Below are positions 45,051 through 54,282 of a DNA stretch of 64,000 nt, piece by piece. Source of the stretch: Methylobacterium sp. FF17 (GTDB lineage Bacteria; Pseudomonadota; Alphaproteobacteria; Rhizobiales; Beijerinckiaceae); assembly GCF_025813715.1 (NCBI RefSeq), contig NZ_CP107532.1:2108001-2172000 (forward strand), given 5' to 3'. The notes beneath the pieces were generated by a model, which saw only the letters and a program-made list of their open reading frames with translations, had not been told where the DNA came from and ran no database searches. Within the stretch, counting starts at the first letter, position 1, and each line of letters opens with the position of its first letter. A program made the position numbers and the translations under genes.

Positions 45051-45256
45051 CGTCGAACCCTCGCATCAGCGGTGACCATGGCGATGGTGCCATGCAACTT
45101 CTAATAAAATAGATCGGCGCTTGTTCGCTTCATCCGTGGATCGCTAGCTGCTCGGGTCGTTCTCGCGGGATCGCGCCCGCTCATCGCTCCGGGCGACCCG
45201 GAAACGCCCGAACCGATGCCCTGACGCAGGCCCCATGCCGAGGCGCTCCGGCGGCC

Positions 45257-46912
45257 TCACCCCTCCCGCGCCCGCTCCCGCAGCAGATACTTCTGCACCT
45301 TGCCCGTCGAGGTCTTGGGCAACTCGCCGAACACAACCTGGCGCGGGAGCTTGTAGGCTGCCAAGCGATCGCGGCACCAACTGATCAGGGCGTCGGCCTC
45401 CACGCTCGCGTCGGGTTTCAGCTCCACGAAGGCGACCGGCGTCTCGCCCCATTTCTCGTCCGGCTTGGCCACCACGGCGGCGGCCGCGACGGCGGGATGG
45501 CGGAACAGGGCGTCCTCCACCTCGATGGAGGAGATGTTCTCGCCGCCCGAGATGATGATGTCCTTCGAGCGGTCCTTCAGCTGGATGTAGCCGTCCGGAT
45601 GCTTCACCCCGAGGTCGCCGGAGCGGAACCAGCCGCCCGCGAAGGCGGCCTCGGTCGCGGCGCGGTTCTTCAGGTAGCCGCGCATCACCACGTTACCGCG
45701 AAACATCGCCTCGCCCATGGTCGCGCCGTCGGCCGGCACCGATTCGCAGGTGTCGGGGTCGCGGATGTCGAAGCCTTCGAGCACGGGGTAGCGCACGCCC
45801 TGGCGCGCCATTTTTTCCGCGCGCGCGTCCGCATCCAGAGCGTCCCAGTCCCGGTGCCAGGCATTCACCACCGCCGGGCCGTAGGTCTCGGTGAGGCCGT
45901 AGAGGTGGGTGACGTCGAAGCCGGCCCCGCCCATGGCGGACAGCACCGCCTGGGGTGGGGGCGCGGCCGCCGTCAGGAAGGCGACGCGGCGGGGGAGGGG
46001 GCGGCGCTCGGCCTCGGGCGCGTTGAGCAGGAGCTGCATCACGATCGGCGCGCCGCAGAGATGCGTGACCCCGTGCTCGGCGAGGGCGGCGTAGAGGGCG
46101 CCTGCCCGGACCTGCCGCAGGCAGACATGGGTGCCGGCCACCACCGAGAGCGTCCAGGCGAAGCACCAGCCGTTGCAGTGGAACATCGGCAGGGTCCAGA
46201 GATAGACCGGGTGCTGTCCCAGGTTGCCGGTGATCACGTTGCCCAGACACAGCAGGGCGGCGCCGCGGTGATGATAGACCACGCCCTTCGGGTCGCCGGT
46301 GGTGCCCGAGGTGTAGTTGAGCGAGATCGCGTCCCACTCGTCCGCCGGCATCGCCCAGTCCGAGCCCGCGTCCCCCTCCGCCAGCAGGGCCTCGTAGCCG
46401 AGGCTGCCCAGGGCCTCGCCCGGCCCCGCATATTCCGGGTCGTCCACATCGATCACCAGGGGGTTCACCCGGGCCGAGGCGAGGGCGGGCCCCGCGACGC
46501 GCGCGAATTCCCGATCGGTGATCAGAACCTTGGCCTCGCCGTGATCGAGGCAGAAGGCGAGGCCGGTGGCATCGAGGCGGGTGTTCAGGGTGTTGAGCAC
46601 GGCCCCCGTCATCGGCACCCCGTAATGAACCTCGATCATCTCGGGCGTGTTGGCGAGCATCACCGCGACGGTGTCGCCGCGCCCGATGCCCCGGGCGGCC
46701 AGGGCCGAGGCGAGGCGGCGGCAGCGTGCGTAGAGATCCGCATAGCTGCGGCGCAGGGGGCCATGGATCACGGCGACATGGTCGGGAAACACCCGTGCCG
46801 CCCGGTCGAGGTAACTCAGGGGCGTCAGCGGCTGGTAGTTCGCCGGGTTCCGGTCGAGGTCGCGATCGTAGATCGTCGGCGCGGCCCTGTCGGCCGTCGT
46901 GGAGGCGGTCAT
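45257..46912 (-). CDS. Acyl-CoA synthetase (AMP-forming)
   Basis: This 551-residue ligase activates a carboxylic acid with ATP and CoA. The ANL motifs are present: P-loop YTSGTTGDPKGVVYHH, GLTETYGPA, adenylate-binding SGDLGVKHPDGYIQLKDRSKD in part, hinge IISGGENISSIEVE, and catalytic lysine region PKTSTGKVQKYLLRERA. The overall sequence fits the medium-chain or 3-methylmercaptopropionyl-CoA ligase branch (about 540 residues) rather than long-chain FadD, but the chain length is not decided. AGGGAGA precedes the ATG. It diverges from pyruvate kinase across a 134-base gap that holds both promoters. Confidence 0.93.
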   Translation of the reverse strand: MTASTTADRAAPTIYDRDLDRNPANYQPLTPLSYLDRAARVFPDHVAVIHGPLRRSYADLYARCRRLASALAARGIGRGDTVAVMLANTPEMIEVHYGVPMTGAVLNTLNTRLDATGLAFCLDHGEAKVLITDREFARVAGPALASARVNPLVIDVDDPEYAGPGEALGSLGYEALLAEGDAGSDWAMPADEWDAISLNYTSGTTGDPKGVVYHHRGAALLCLGNVITGNLGQHPVYLWTLPMFHCNGWCFAWTLSVVAGTHVCLRQVRAGALYAALAEHGVTHLCGAPIVMQLLLNAPEAERRPLPRRVAFLTAAAPPPQAVLSAMGGAGFDVTHLYGLTETYGPAVVNAWHRDWDALDADARAEKMARQGVRYPVLEGFDIRDPDTCESVPADGATMGEAMFRGNVVMRGYLKNRAATEAAFAGGWFRSGDLGVKHPDGYIQLKDRSKDIIISGGENISSIEVEDALFRHPAVAAAAVVAKPDEKWGETPVAFVELKPDASVEADALISWCRDRLAAYKLPRQVVFGELPKTSTGKVQKYLLRERAREG

Positions 46913-47046
46913 TGGCGTGTCTCCCTGGGGCGATACGATACCGCGTCACCGGGATTCGACAAATGGAACGCGCCGGTGCCACGATCTGCGTGCCCTCCTG
47001 ATCCGCTGACCCCCTTCAGAGGCGGCCGTGCGCGGCCGGACCCATC

Positions 47047-48459
47047 ATGCGCCGTAACCGTCACGCCAAGATCGTCGCCACCGTCGGCCCCGCCTCATCC
47101 ACGCCGGAAATGCTGCACGCCCTGTTCCTGGCCGGCGTCGATACCTTCCGGCTGAACTTCAGCCACGGCACGCAGGACGACCACGCGAAGGTCCATGCCG
47201 CCATCCGCGACCTCGAGCGCGCCGTGGGACGCCCGATCGGGATCCTTCAGGATCTGCAGGGGCCGAAGATCCGCGTCGGAACCCTGGCGGGCGGGCGCAT
47301 CGAGGTGGCCTCCGGCGAGGCGATCCGCTTCGTCCTGGCGGGCGCGGAAGGCGGGCGCGACGCGATCCCGCTGCCGCATCCGGAGATCTTCGCGGCCGTG
47401 GCGCCGGGCCAGGATCTCCTCATCGATGACGGCCGGGTGCGCGTGCGCGTCACCGGGCTCACCGCCGACAGCATCGACGCCGAGGTGCTGGTCGGCGGCG
47501 TCATCGCGAACCGCAAGGGCGTGAACCTGCCCGGCACGCTGCTCGAGGTCTCGCCGCTGACGGCCAAGGACCGCGACGACCTCGCCTTCGGCCTCGACCT
47601 CGGGATGGATTGGGTCGCTCTCTCCTTCGTCCAGAAGCCGGCGGACGTGATCGAGGCGCGTGGGCTGATCGGCGACCGGGCCGGCCTGATGACCAAGGTC
47701 GAGAAACCCCAAGCCCTGGAGCGCATCGAGGACATCATCCGGCTCTCCGACGCCGTGATGGTCGCGCGGGGCGATCTCGGGGTCGAGATCCCGCACGAGG
47801 ACGTGCCGGGCCGCCAGAAGGAGCTGATCCGCGCCTGCCGCCTCGCGGTCAAGCCGGTGGTGGTGGCGACTCAGATGCTCGATTCCATGGTCTCGGCCCC
47901 GACGCCCACCCGCGCCGAGGCGTCGGATGTCGCCACCGCGATCTACGACGGAGCGGACGCGGTGATGCTCTCGGCGGAATCCGCCACGGGCCGCTACCCC
48001 GTCGAGACGGTGGCGATGATGGCCCGGATCATCCACCGCACCGAGACGCACAAGCTCTACCGCTCCCTGATCACTGCCTCGGATCCGGGCGAGGAGGAGA
48101 CGCCGCCCCACGCGATCGCGACCGCCACGGCGGCGCTCGCGGACGCGGTGCATGCGGCCGCCATCGTCGCCTATACCTTGAGCGGCACCACCGCCGCCCG
48201 CGTCGCCCGCCGGCGCCCGGCCGTGCCCATCCTGGCCCTGACGCCGGATCTCGCCACCTCGCGGCGCCTCTGCCTGCTCTGGGGCGCGCACAGCGTCCAG
48301 GCAGACGAAGTCGCCACCTACGAGGACATGGTGACGAACGCCGTGGCGCATGCCGTGGAGGAGGGGTTCGCCGCCCCGCAGGACCGCGTCGTCATCACGG
48401 CCGGCATCCCGTTCGCGGTCGCCGGCACGACGAACAACATCCGGATCGCTCAGGTTTAG
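47047..48459 (+). CDS. pyk: Pyruvate kinase
   Basis: This 470-residue enzyme transfers phosphate from phosphoenolpyruvate to ADP. Domain A starts with RRNRHAKIVATVGPASSTPEM, the B domain covers about residues 70-165, and the metal/PEP site MTKVEKPQALERIEDIIRLS (catalytic Lys) is present in part. MVARGDLGVEIPHEDVP and the C-terminal allosteric domain with TLSGTTAARVARRRP follow. The C-terminal helix PFAVAGTTNNIRIAQV is intact. It is monocistronic and divergent from the acyl-CoA synthetase. Confidence 0.97.
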   Translation: MRRNRHAKIVATVGPASSTPEMLHALFLAGVDTFRLNFSHGTQDDHAKVHAAIRDLERAVGRPIGILQDLQGPKIRVGTLAGGRIEVASGEAIRFVLAGAEGGRDAIPLPHPEIFAAVAPGQDLLIDDGRVRVRVTGLTADSIDAEVLVGGVIANRKGVNLPGTLLEVSPLTAKDRDDLAFGLDLGMDWVALSFVQKPADVIEARGLIGDRAGLMTKVEKPQALERIEDIIRLSDAVMVARGDLGVEIPHEDVPGRQKELIRACRLAVKPVVVATQMLDSMVSAPTPTRAEASDVATAIYDGADAVMLSAESATGRYPVETVAMMARIIHRTETHKLYRSLITASDPGEEETPPHAIATATAALADAVHAAAIVAYTLSGTTAARVARRRPAVPILALTPDLATSRRLCLLWGAHSVQADEVATYEDMVTNAVAHAVEEGFAAPQDRVVITAGIPFAVAGTTNNIRIAQV

Positions 48460-48505
48460 ACCCGTCCCGGATCGGGCCGTCCCGCCCGGCGTTCCAAGGA
48501 GCGGA

Positions 48506-48862
48506 TCAGTCTGAGGATCTGGACGTCTCGCTATCGACGGGGGCGGCGCTTCGGAAGGCAGCGCGCCGGTCCCATCCCTTCCGGCCTTCAGCCAAACCGT
48601 GCTGGAGGAAGTGGAGGAGGGGGTTGATCCGTATTGCCGATACGTCAGGATTGGCGATCAGGTATCCCTCGGTGCTGAAATCCTCGCTCGGATCGTACCG
48701 CAACCTCCAACCGACAAACAAATAGTGCTCCAGAGGACCGAATTGATAATCGGCGACTTCAGGATACGTTCTGAGGTAAAATTTTTCGTCGAAATATCGA
48801 AGAGAAGATCGGGATCTTGTCTTCTGGCGAGCGAATGATCCTAGTCTCGAACTGAATGACAT
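48506..48862 (-). CDS. Small protein with the repeat found in glycan-synthesis enzymes
   Basis: This 118-residue protein, started at the ATG at 48862 (an upstream ATG at 48901 would add 13 residues), contains one copy of a known bacterial repeat. It reads FDEKFYLRTYPEVADYQFGP in part, then YLIANPDVSAIRINPLLHFLQHG in parts. The repeat normally comes in several copies next to glycosyltransferase domains. Here it stands alone in a short protein. It marks the left edge of the exopolysaccharide locus and shares its orientation with the wzy-like gene. Base composition is lower in GC than the pyruvate kinase gene before it. Function unknown. Confidence 0.6.
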   Translation of the reverse strand: MSFSSRLGSFARQKTRSRSSLRYFDEKFYLRTYPEVADYQFGPLEHYLFVGWRLRYDPSEDFSTEGYLIANPDVSAIRINPLLHFLQHGLAEGRKGWDRRAAFRSAAPVDSETSRSSD

Positions 48863-49017
48863 CTGCCTGTGCTCAGCTTGCGGCCCGATCGCCAAACGCA
48901 ACCTGAGGTCAATAACAAAACTTAGAGTTAACTCGCAAGGCCTTGATACGGGATTCGTTTCCCCATGCGTTCACATCTCGCGTCGTCGCGAGCCGTCCGG
49001 GCCGTCAGGTAAGGTCG

Positions 49018-50328
49018 TCAGGGAGCCCAGCGCCGCATGGCACGGACCTGGATGTAGCCGAGGGCGACGAGGAACCAGGCGATGTGGGCAATCGTATAAT
49101 ATTGAAGAAACGGGTTGCTCGACGAGTAGAACATGACGATCGTCATGCAGCAGATCGACAGGCCGATCAGCGCATAGGACTTGTTCTGTCTACGCGCGAG
49201 GGCGATCCCGTCGAAGAGGAATCTGCAGATCAGCAGCAGGGCGGCATTGTAGAGGACATAGCCGACGACACCGGACTGAAACAGGATCGAGACGTAGTCC
49301 GAGTGGATGGCGGCCAATCCGGTCGGGTAATACTGGAGCCACCAGGCGAACTTGCGGCTGAGCGCCACGCTGTTGGCCGAGGAGAACATGGCTCCGAAGG
49401 CGACCGACGTGTCCTGCAGGCGGTCGATGGCGAGATCCTGGATCGCCAGCCGGAAGAAGGTGTTGGATCGGCCCTGGAGGAGATCCTCCTTCGTCCAGGT
49501 TTCCGCATCGGTGATGAACGTCTTCAGGTCCGGCGACAGGTACAGTGCGATGGGAGCGACGGCGGCGCAGAGGATGACCGCGTAGGTCAGCGCCCGGGCC
49601 GTCCGCATCCACCCGCGCGACATCGCCACCGCGATGGGCGCGCACAGGAACAACGCGGCAATCAGGCTGGAGGATGGGCGCAGGATCTGCGAGACCACGA
49701 ACAGGGCCGCCGTGAGAGCCAGACTCGTGCGATCCCGCCGAAGGATGGCCAGGCAGGCGCTGGCTACGAAGATGAACGACTTGATGTGGTTGGTCTGGTT
49801 GAGCACGTCTTCGAAGTAGGCGAGACCCGAAACACTCCGGACCGTCAGTTCGACGATGTACAGACCGGACAGGAGCAGAAGCAGCTTCTGAATGATGCGC
49901 GCGGTCCGCACGGGCTCGATATGGTAGCGCTCGACATCGAAGATCGCTGCCGCCGAGACCAGCAGCGTCGCCAGGAAGGCTCCCGCATAACTGTTGTTCT
50001 GGACGGGGCTCACCATCTGGAAGCCCAAAGCCGTCACCGATAAAGCCGTGAAGACCAGGAAGATCGCCGGTCCGTCGAGGCCCATGTTGATGCGCCGGGT
50101 CGTCAGGCAGATCGTCAGGTACAGCGTCACGATGAAGACGAAGTAGGCGTACTTCACCATGCTCTCGTACCCGAGGGACGAGACGCTGAGGACATTCGCG
50201 CAATCCAGGTAGACCAGGACGCTGATCGCGCAGCAGGCGCGAAAGAAGAATGTCCCGGCGATATCGCTCCGCGCCGTTACCGCACCCTGTCTCAGCAGGG
50301 TGAGATTCGCCGTCGGGGACATCTGCAT
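49018..50328 (-). CDS. Wzy-like polysaccharide polymerase / O-antigen ligase-type membrane protein
   Basis: This 436-residue protein has about 11 to 12 hydrophobic helices and one larger periplasmic loop (about residues 255-330). That is the layout of Wzy polymerases and O-antigen ligases of the Wzy_C family. Arg/His in the loop (RSNTFFRLAIQDLAIDRL, then AIHSDYVSILFQSGVVGYVL in parts) fit catalytic residues of such enzymes. It is expected to join lipid-linked glycan repeat units in the periplasm. Three ATGs compete; GGAG lies 6 bases before the ATG at 50328, which I chose. It diverges from the Wzz-like gene. Confidence 0.8.
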   Translation of the reverse strand: MQMSPTANLTLLRQGAVTARSDIAGTFFFRACCAISVLVYLDCANVLSVSSLGYESMVKYAYFVFIVTLYLTICLTTRRINMGLDGPAIFLVFTALSVTALGFQMVSPVQNNSYAGAFLATLLVSAAAIFDVERYHIEPVRTARIIQKLLLLLSGLYIVELTVRSVSGLAYFEDVLNQTNHIKSFIFVASACLAILRRDRTSLALTAALFVVSQILRPSSSLIAALFLCAPIAVAMSRGWMRTARALTYAVILCAAVAPIALYLSPDLKTFITDAETWTKEDLLQGRSNTFFRLAIQDLAIDRLQDTSVAFGAMFSSANSVALSRKFAWWLQYYPTGLAAIHSDYVSILFQSGVVGYVLYNAALLLICRFLFDGIALARRQNKSYALIGLSICCMTIVMFYSSSNPFLQYYTIAHIAWFLVALGYIQVRAMRRWAP

Positions 50329-50750
50329 GGCCATCTCCGTTCAGCCGGAACGATCGCACGGGGCGCGCAGGCCGCCGCCGTCGCGCCCTGAAAGCCTCCT
50401 CCGAGGGGGCGGAGGGGGGGCTCTCACGGCGTGGTTCGGTCGCATCGCTCCCGGTCGGCGCGAAACTATCCGCAATGACCGTGAAGCGGCGGTCAACGAA
50501 GGATTAGTCCGTTCGATACTGATCCGTCCCAGCAGAGATGCCAGTGGTAGCCCGTATAAAACGCAATCGATCAGACTTACCGGGTGACTAGGAGGCTGCT
50601 TCACTTAAGATCGACGGGAATGAAATGACGGTTTCGGGCGGGGCAACGTCGTATCCGCGCGATCTCGGGACCGTGACCACCCTCTTTGCGCGTGCGGGCC
50701 GTCCGGCTGTCGTGTCGGCCGCCCGCCTCTTCGCTCCTCGGAGAACACAC
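50329..50750. other. Divergent intergenic region of wzy- and wzz-like genes
   Basis: These 422 bases separate the polymerase (minus) and chain-length (plus) genes and must hold both promoters. A GGATTAGTCC motif lies at 50501-50510 (see finding on related motifs), and a TATAAA at 50555-50560 is a possible -10 for the plus strand. An in-frame start at 50625 exists upstream of the wzz-like gene, but the first well-supported start is at 50751. No RNA gene is seen. Confidence 0.45.
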
Positions 50751-52217
50751 ATGGACCGCGCCGACGTGAACCTCGATGCATCGCTCCTGATGCGATGCGT
50801 GATGCGCCACAAGGTGCGCTTCCTGTTCGTCTTCGCGACGTGCTTCAGCGTGATCACGCTGGGGATGCTGGTGATGTCGCCGAGCTATGAGGTCTCGACG
50901 GTGCTCATCGGCGGGCAGCCGGACCTGGAACCCTCCACCAACGCCACCAAGCGCTCCTCGGATTCCGGGATTTCGCTCGCAGGGATCGCCGAGAGCGAGG
51001 AGGTCCTGCGGGCGGCCATCGCCATGGTGGGCCTGCGCAACCTCGTCGGACCGGCGGAACTCGACACGCGCTCGATCTTCGAGAAAGCGCGCGGCGTCCT
51101 CATCAACTTCCGCGACACGCTCAAGTCATCGGATCTGAGCACCCTCAGTATCCGCACGCCGACGAAACCCGATTCCGGCGCCGATCCCAAGTCGTTGGAT
51201 GATGCCAAGCTGCGGGATGATGCCATGGCCCAGGCGGATGCGGCCTACACGCTGGTCAGCCGTGCGGTGAAGGTGAAGGCGGAGCCGAACTCCGACATCA
51301 TCCGCATCTCCTTCCGCCACAAGGACCCCGCCGTCGCCGCCGCCTTCGCCAACGCCTTGAGCCGCGCCTTCATCGAGCGCCAGGCGGCCATCTTCAGCCG
51401 GCCCGGCGCCTCGGACTTCTTCCGCGCTCAGAGCGCGCGCTTCTCGACGGAGTTCAAGCGCGTCTCCAGCGAGCTCAAGGACTTCATGGTCACCAGCGCC
51501 GTGTACTCCGTGGAGGAGCAGCGCCAGTTGCTGCTGCGCCGGCGCAACGACGTGCTGCTGGCCCTGACCGCGACCCGCTCCACCATCGCGGAGAAAGCCG
51601 CGCAGAAGGTTGCGATCGTCGCCCAGCTGCGCAAGCTCGCGCCGGTGGCACGCTCGCCCTACGTGTCCTCCGTCGTGAACAGCATGAGCGACGACAAGCT
51701 CGATCGAGGCGCGCCCGAGCCCCGCACGCCCTCCGATCTCCTGAACGGCGAGTCGCCGTTGCTGCTGGTGAAGGTCTACCAGGATTCCATGGCGACCCTG
51801 TTCAAGGTCGATGCCGATCTGGCCGGGATGGACCGGATCCGGGAAGTCCAGACCGCCGAACTCGACACGATCACCCGCGACCTGCAGCGACTGGCCTCGA
51901 ACGAGTACCAGTATCTGACCCTGAAGCGCTCCGTCAGCATCGCGGAGGAGAATGCGCTGATGTACGAGAAGCGCATGACGGAAGAGAAGATCAACGCCGA
52001 GTCGCGGGCCGCGAACTTCCTCGCGGTGAAGGTCGTGCAGAAGGCGACGCCGCCCTCGTCGCCGGTCTTCCCGAACTACACCCTCGTGACCGCCATGGCC
52101 CTGATCGTGAGTTTCCTGGCCGCCGTGTCCGCATCCGCCCTCCGGGGCCTGCGCGATTTGCGGCACCTGCCCCGGCACGACCGCGACGAGCCGAGGCTCC
52201 CGAGGATCGCGGCCTGA
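50751..52217 (+). CDS. Polysaccharide chain-length determinant (Wzz/GumC-like)
   Basis: This 488-residue inner-membrane protein of the Wzz/GumC group sets glycan chain length and bridges the periplasm. It has an N-terminal membrane helix (about residues 25-47, FLFVFATCFSVITLGMLVMS). Long coiled-coil segments fill the periplasmic part (about 160-420). The Pro-rich conserved PPSSPVFPNYTLV leads into a second membrane helix (VTAMALIVSFLAAVSASAL). There is no C-terminal tyrosine kinase domain, so a separate kinase or none is used. The ATG at 50751 follows GGAGAACACAC. Confidence 0.88.
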   Translation: MDRADVNLDASLLMRCVMRHKVRFLFVFATCFSVITLGMLVMSPSYEVSTVLIGGQPDLEPSTNATKRSSDSGISLAGIAESEEVLRAAIAMVGLRNLVGPAELDTRSIFEKARGVLINFRDTLKSSDLSTLSIRTPTKPDSGADPKSLDDAKLRDDAMAQADAAYTLVSRAVKVKAEPNSDIIRISFRHKDPAVAAAFANALSRAFIERQAAIFSRPGASDFFRAQSARFSTEFKRVSSELKDFMVTSAVYSVEEQRQLLLRRRNDVLLALTATRSTIAEKAAQKVAIVAQLRKLAPVARSPYVSSVVNSMSDDKLDRGAPEPRTPSDLLNGESPLLLVKVYQDSMATLFKVDADLAGMDRIREVQTAELDTITRDLQRLASNEYQYLTLKRSVSIAEENALMYEKRMTEEKINAESRAANFLAVKVVQKATPPSSPVFPNYTLVTAMALIVSFLAAVSASALRGLRDLRHLPRHDRDEPRLPRIAA

Positions 52218-52478
52218 CCGGAAGGCCCTCATGCCGAGTCTGACGGGCTCCGACCCCAGGGTCGGGGCCCGTGACGTTTGTCGGAGGGCCGCCGTCGCGC
52301 GGGCAGACTTCGATGAATCGGGCTGATCCAGGTCCGGCAAAAGACTCAGGCACCGTTGGGCCGAGCGGATCGATCCGCCGGGGGCGCGAGATCCACGCGA
52401 ACCCCCGACGTTCAGGTCCTTCGAGAGCGGGTCACGGCCGGTGAGGGGATTTGGCCCCGTACGGCCTGGACCCCGCGT

Positions 52479-52565
52479 TCAGCGATCCCTGTACCAGTCC
52501 CAGACCAGGAAGGCGGGGACGGGAAGGACGATGGCGAAGAAGATCCAGTCGAACATTTGCGGCAT
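52479..52565 (-). CDS. Possible single-helix membrane peptide (28 aa)
   Basis: The frame reads MPQMFDWIFFAIVLPVPAFL, then VWDWYRDR. It would form one short hydrophobic helix with Trp at both ends, as in many small membrane proteins. The codon pattern is plausible and the hydrophobicity is not typical of random GC-rich DNA. There is no good ribosome site before the ATG, which lowers confidence. It lies at the edge of the EPS genes, downstream of the UDP-glucose dehydrogenase terminator, in the same orientation. Confidence 0.3.
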   Translation of the reverse strand: MPQMFDWIFFAIVLPVPAFLVWDWYRDR

Positions 52566-52675
52566 GGGAGAGCCCGTCCGTTCGTCGGTGTCTGCCTGCG
52601 TGAAGGAAGCCACCGAGCGGAGAGTTCCGGACCCGCGGCCGAAGCCGGCTCCCCGCGGCTTCGCGTCCGCAGCCT

Positions 52676-52716
52676 AAAAAAACGCAGAACGGGCCCGCGC
52701 GTCGCGCGAGCCCGCC
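52676..52716 (-). terminator. Terminator after the UDP-glucose dehydrogenase gene
   Basis: Read on the minus strand, a GC-rich hairpin (stem about 52691-52700 with 52704-52713, one mismatch, loop near 52701-52703) is followed by TTCTGCG and then a run of seven T. It lies 22 bases beyond the stop at 52738. Confidence 0.8.
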
Positions 52717-52737
52717 CCAGGCGGAACGATCCCGGTC

Positions 52738-54039
52738 CTAGCGGCCGACGGCGACGTAGTGGAAGGCGTGGGCTGCGACGGCCTCGGCCCCGTAGACGTT
52801 GCGCAGGTCCACCATGACCCGCATCGCCATGGACGCCCCGAGACGCTCCAGGTCGAGGGCCCGGAAGGCGTTCCATTCGGTGACGATCACGACGGCATCC
52901 GCATCGATCGCGCAGGCATAGGGATCGGCCGCGTACTCGATGTCCGGCATCAGCTGGCGCGCGTGCCCCATTCCCTCGGGGTCGTAGGCGCAGATGCGGG
53001 CACCCGCATCCTGCAAGCCGGCGATGATGGAGAGCGAGGGCGCGTCGCGCATGTCGTCGGTGTCGGGTTTGAAGGTGAGGCCGAGGATGGCGATGGTCTT
53101 GCCCCGCACCGAGCCGCCGCAGGCCGTGATGACCTTCCGGGCCATGGCGCGCTTGCGTTGATCGTTGACCGCCAGCACCGTCTCGACGACCCGCACCGGC
53201 GTTCCCGCCTCCTGCGCCGTCTTGACCAGCGCGAGGGTGTCCTTGGGAAAGCAGGAGCCGCCGTAGCCGGGGCCGGCATGCAGGAACTTCCCGCCGATCC
53301 GGTTGTCGAGACCCATGCCGAGGGCGACGTCCTGGACGTCCGCGCCGACTTCCTCGCAGAGGCTCGCGATCTCGTTGATGAAGGTGACCTTGGTGGCGAG
53401 GAAAGCGTTGGCGGCGTACTTGGTCAGTTCCGCGGTGCGCCGCGAGGTCGTCAGGATCGGCGCCCGGTTGAGGTAGAGCGGGCTGTAGAGCAGCCGCATC
53501 ACCTCCGTGGCCCGCTCGTCCTGCGTGCCGATCAGGATGCGGTCGGGCCGCTTGAAGTCGTCGATGGCCGCTCCCTCCCGGAGGAATTCCGGATTGGAGA
53601 CCACGGCGAACTCCGCGTCGGGCCGGGTCTCCCGGATGATGCGCTCGACTTCGTCGCCGGTGCCCACGGGCACGGTCGATTTCGTGACGACGACGCAGTA
53701 GCCGGTCATGGCCGAGGCGATGGAGCGCGCCGCTTTGTAGACGTAGGAGAGGTCGGCGAAGCCGTCGCCGTGCCGGGAGGGCGTTCCCACCGCGATGAAG
53801 ACGACCTCCGCCCCGCCCACGGCGCCGGCGAGGTCGGTGGTGAAGCTGAGGCGCTCGGCGCAAATGTTGGCTTCGACGAGTGCGTCGAGACCGGGCTCGA
53901 AGATCGGGATGCGGCCGGCCTTCAGGGCGGCGATCTTCTGCGGATCGACATCGACGCACGTCACCGTGTGCCCGAAATCGGCAAAGCACGCTCCTGAGAC
54001 CAGGCCGACATAGCCGGCCCCTACCATCGTCACGCGCAT
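52738..54039 (-). CDS. ugd: UDP-glucose 6-dehydrogenase
   Basis: This 433-residue enzyme oxidises UDP-glucose to UDP-glucuronate with two NAD. It has the N-terminal Rossmann motif GAGYVGLVSGACFADFGH, the strand NPEFLREGAAIDDF, and the catalytic cysteine in GPGYGGSCFPKDT (Cys near residue 263). It also has NDQRKRAMA and the UDP-binding C-terminal domain. It supplies glucuronate to the glycan made by this locus. GAGAGGA precedes the ATG. It runs in the same direction as the glycosyltransferase, epimerase and CelD-like genes upstream. Confidence 0.96.
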   Translation of the reverse strand: MRVTMVGAGYVGLVSGACFADFGHTVTCVDVDPQKIAALKAGRIPIFEPGLDALVEANICAERLSFTTDLAGAVGGAEVVFIAVGTPSRHGDGFADLSYVYKAARSIASAMTGYCVVVTKSTVPVGTGDEVERIIRETRPDAEFAVVSNPEFLREGAAIDDFKRPDRILIGTQDERATEVMRLLYSPLYLNRAPILTTSRRTAELTKYAANAFLATKVTFINEIASLCEEVGADVQDVALGMGLDNRIGGKFLHAGPGYGGSCFPKDTLALVKTAQEAGTPVRVVETVLAVNDQRKRAMARKVITACGGSVRGKTIAILGLTFKPDTDDMRDAPSLSIIAGLQDAGARICAYDPEGMGHARQLMPDIEYAADPYACAIDADAVVIVTEWNAFRALDLERLGASMAMRVMVDLRNVYGAEAVAAHAFHYVAVGR

Positions 54040-54282
54040 CGGAAGTCCTCTCGGGGTGGGTTGACGCGAAAGCGTGGTGCGGCGCCGGGGCAGGGGCGAT
54101 GCCCCGCAGGGGGCTCCCGCGGACCTGCTTCCCCGAGGCGCGCGCGTGGCCTGTTCAGGCCTCCGGAGGAGCCTAGCGGGCGCCTTGATATTCTGCGCGC
54201 GCAGCGTGCAGCGGCCTGTGCCGTTGCGCGGGAGACCGCTAGGGCTACCGGAGCCCCCCGCCGCCCGCCGAACGGGAGCATC

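Larger units (their letters stand above)
52218..52737. other. Intergenic stretch with possible 28-residue peptide
   Basis: This 520-base gap lies between the wzz-like gene and the end of the UDP-glucose dehydrogenase gene. It holds the 28-codon minus-strand frame at 52479-52565 and the terminator at 52676-52716, both listed. Nothing else is supported. Confidence 0.5.
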
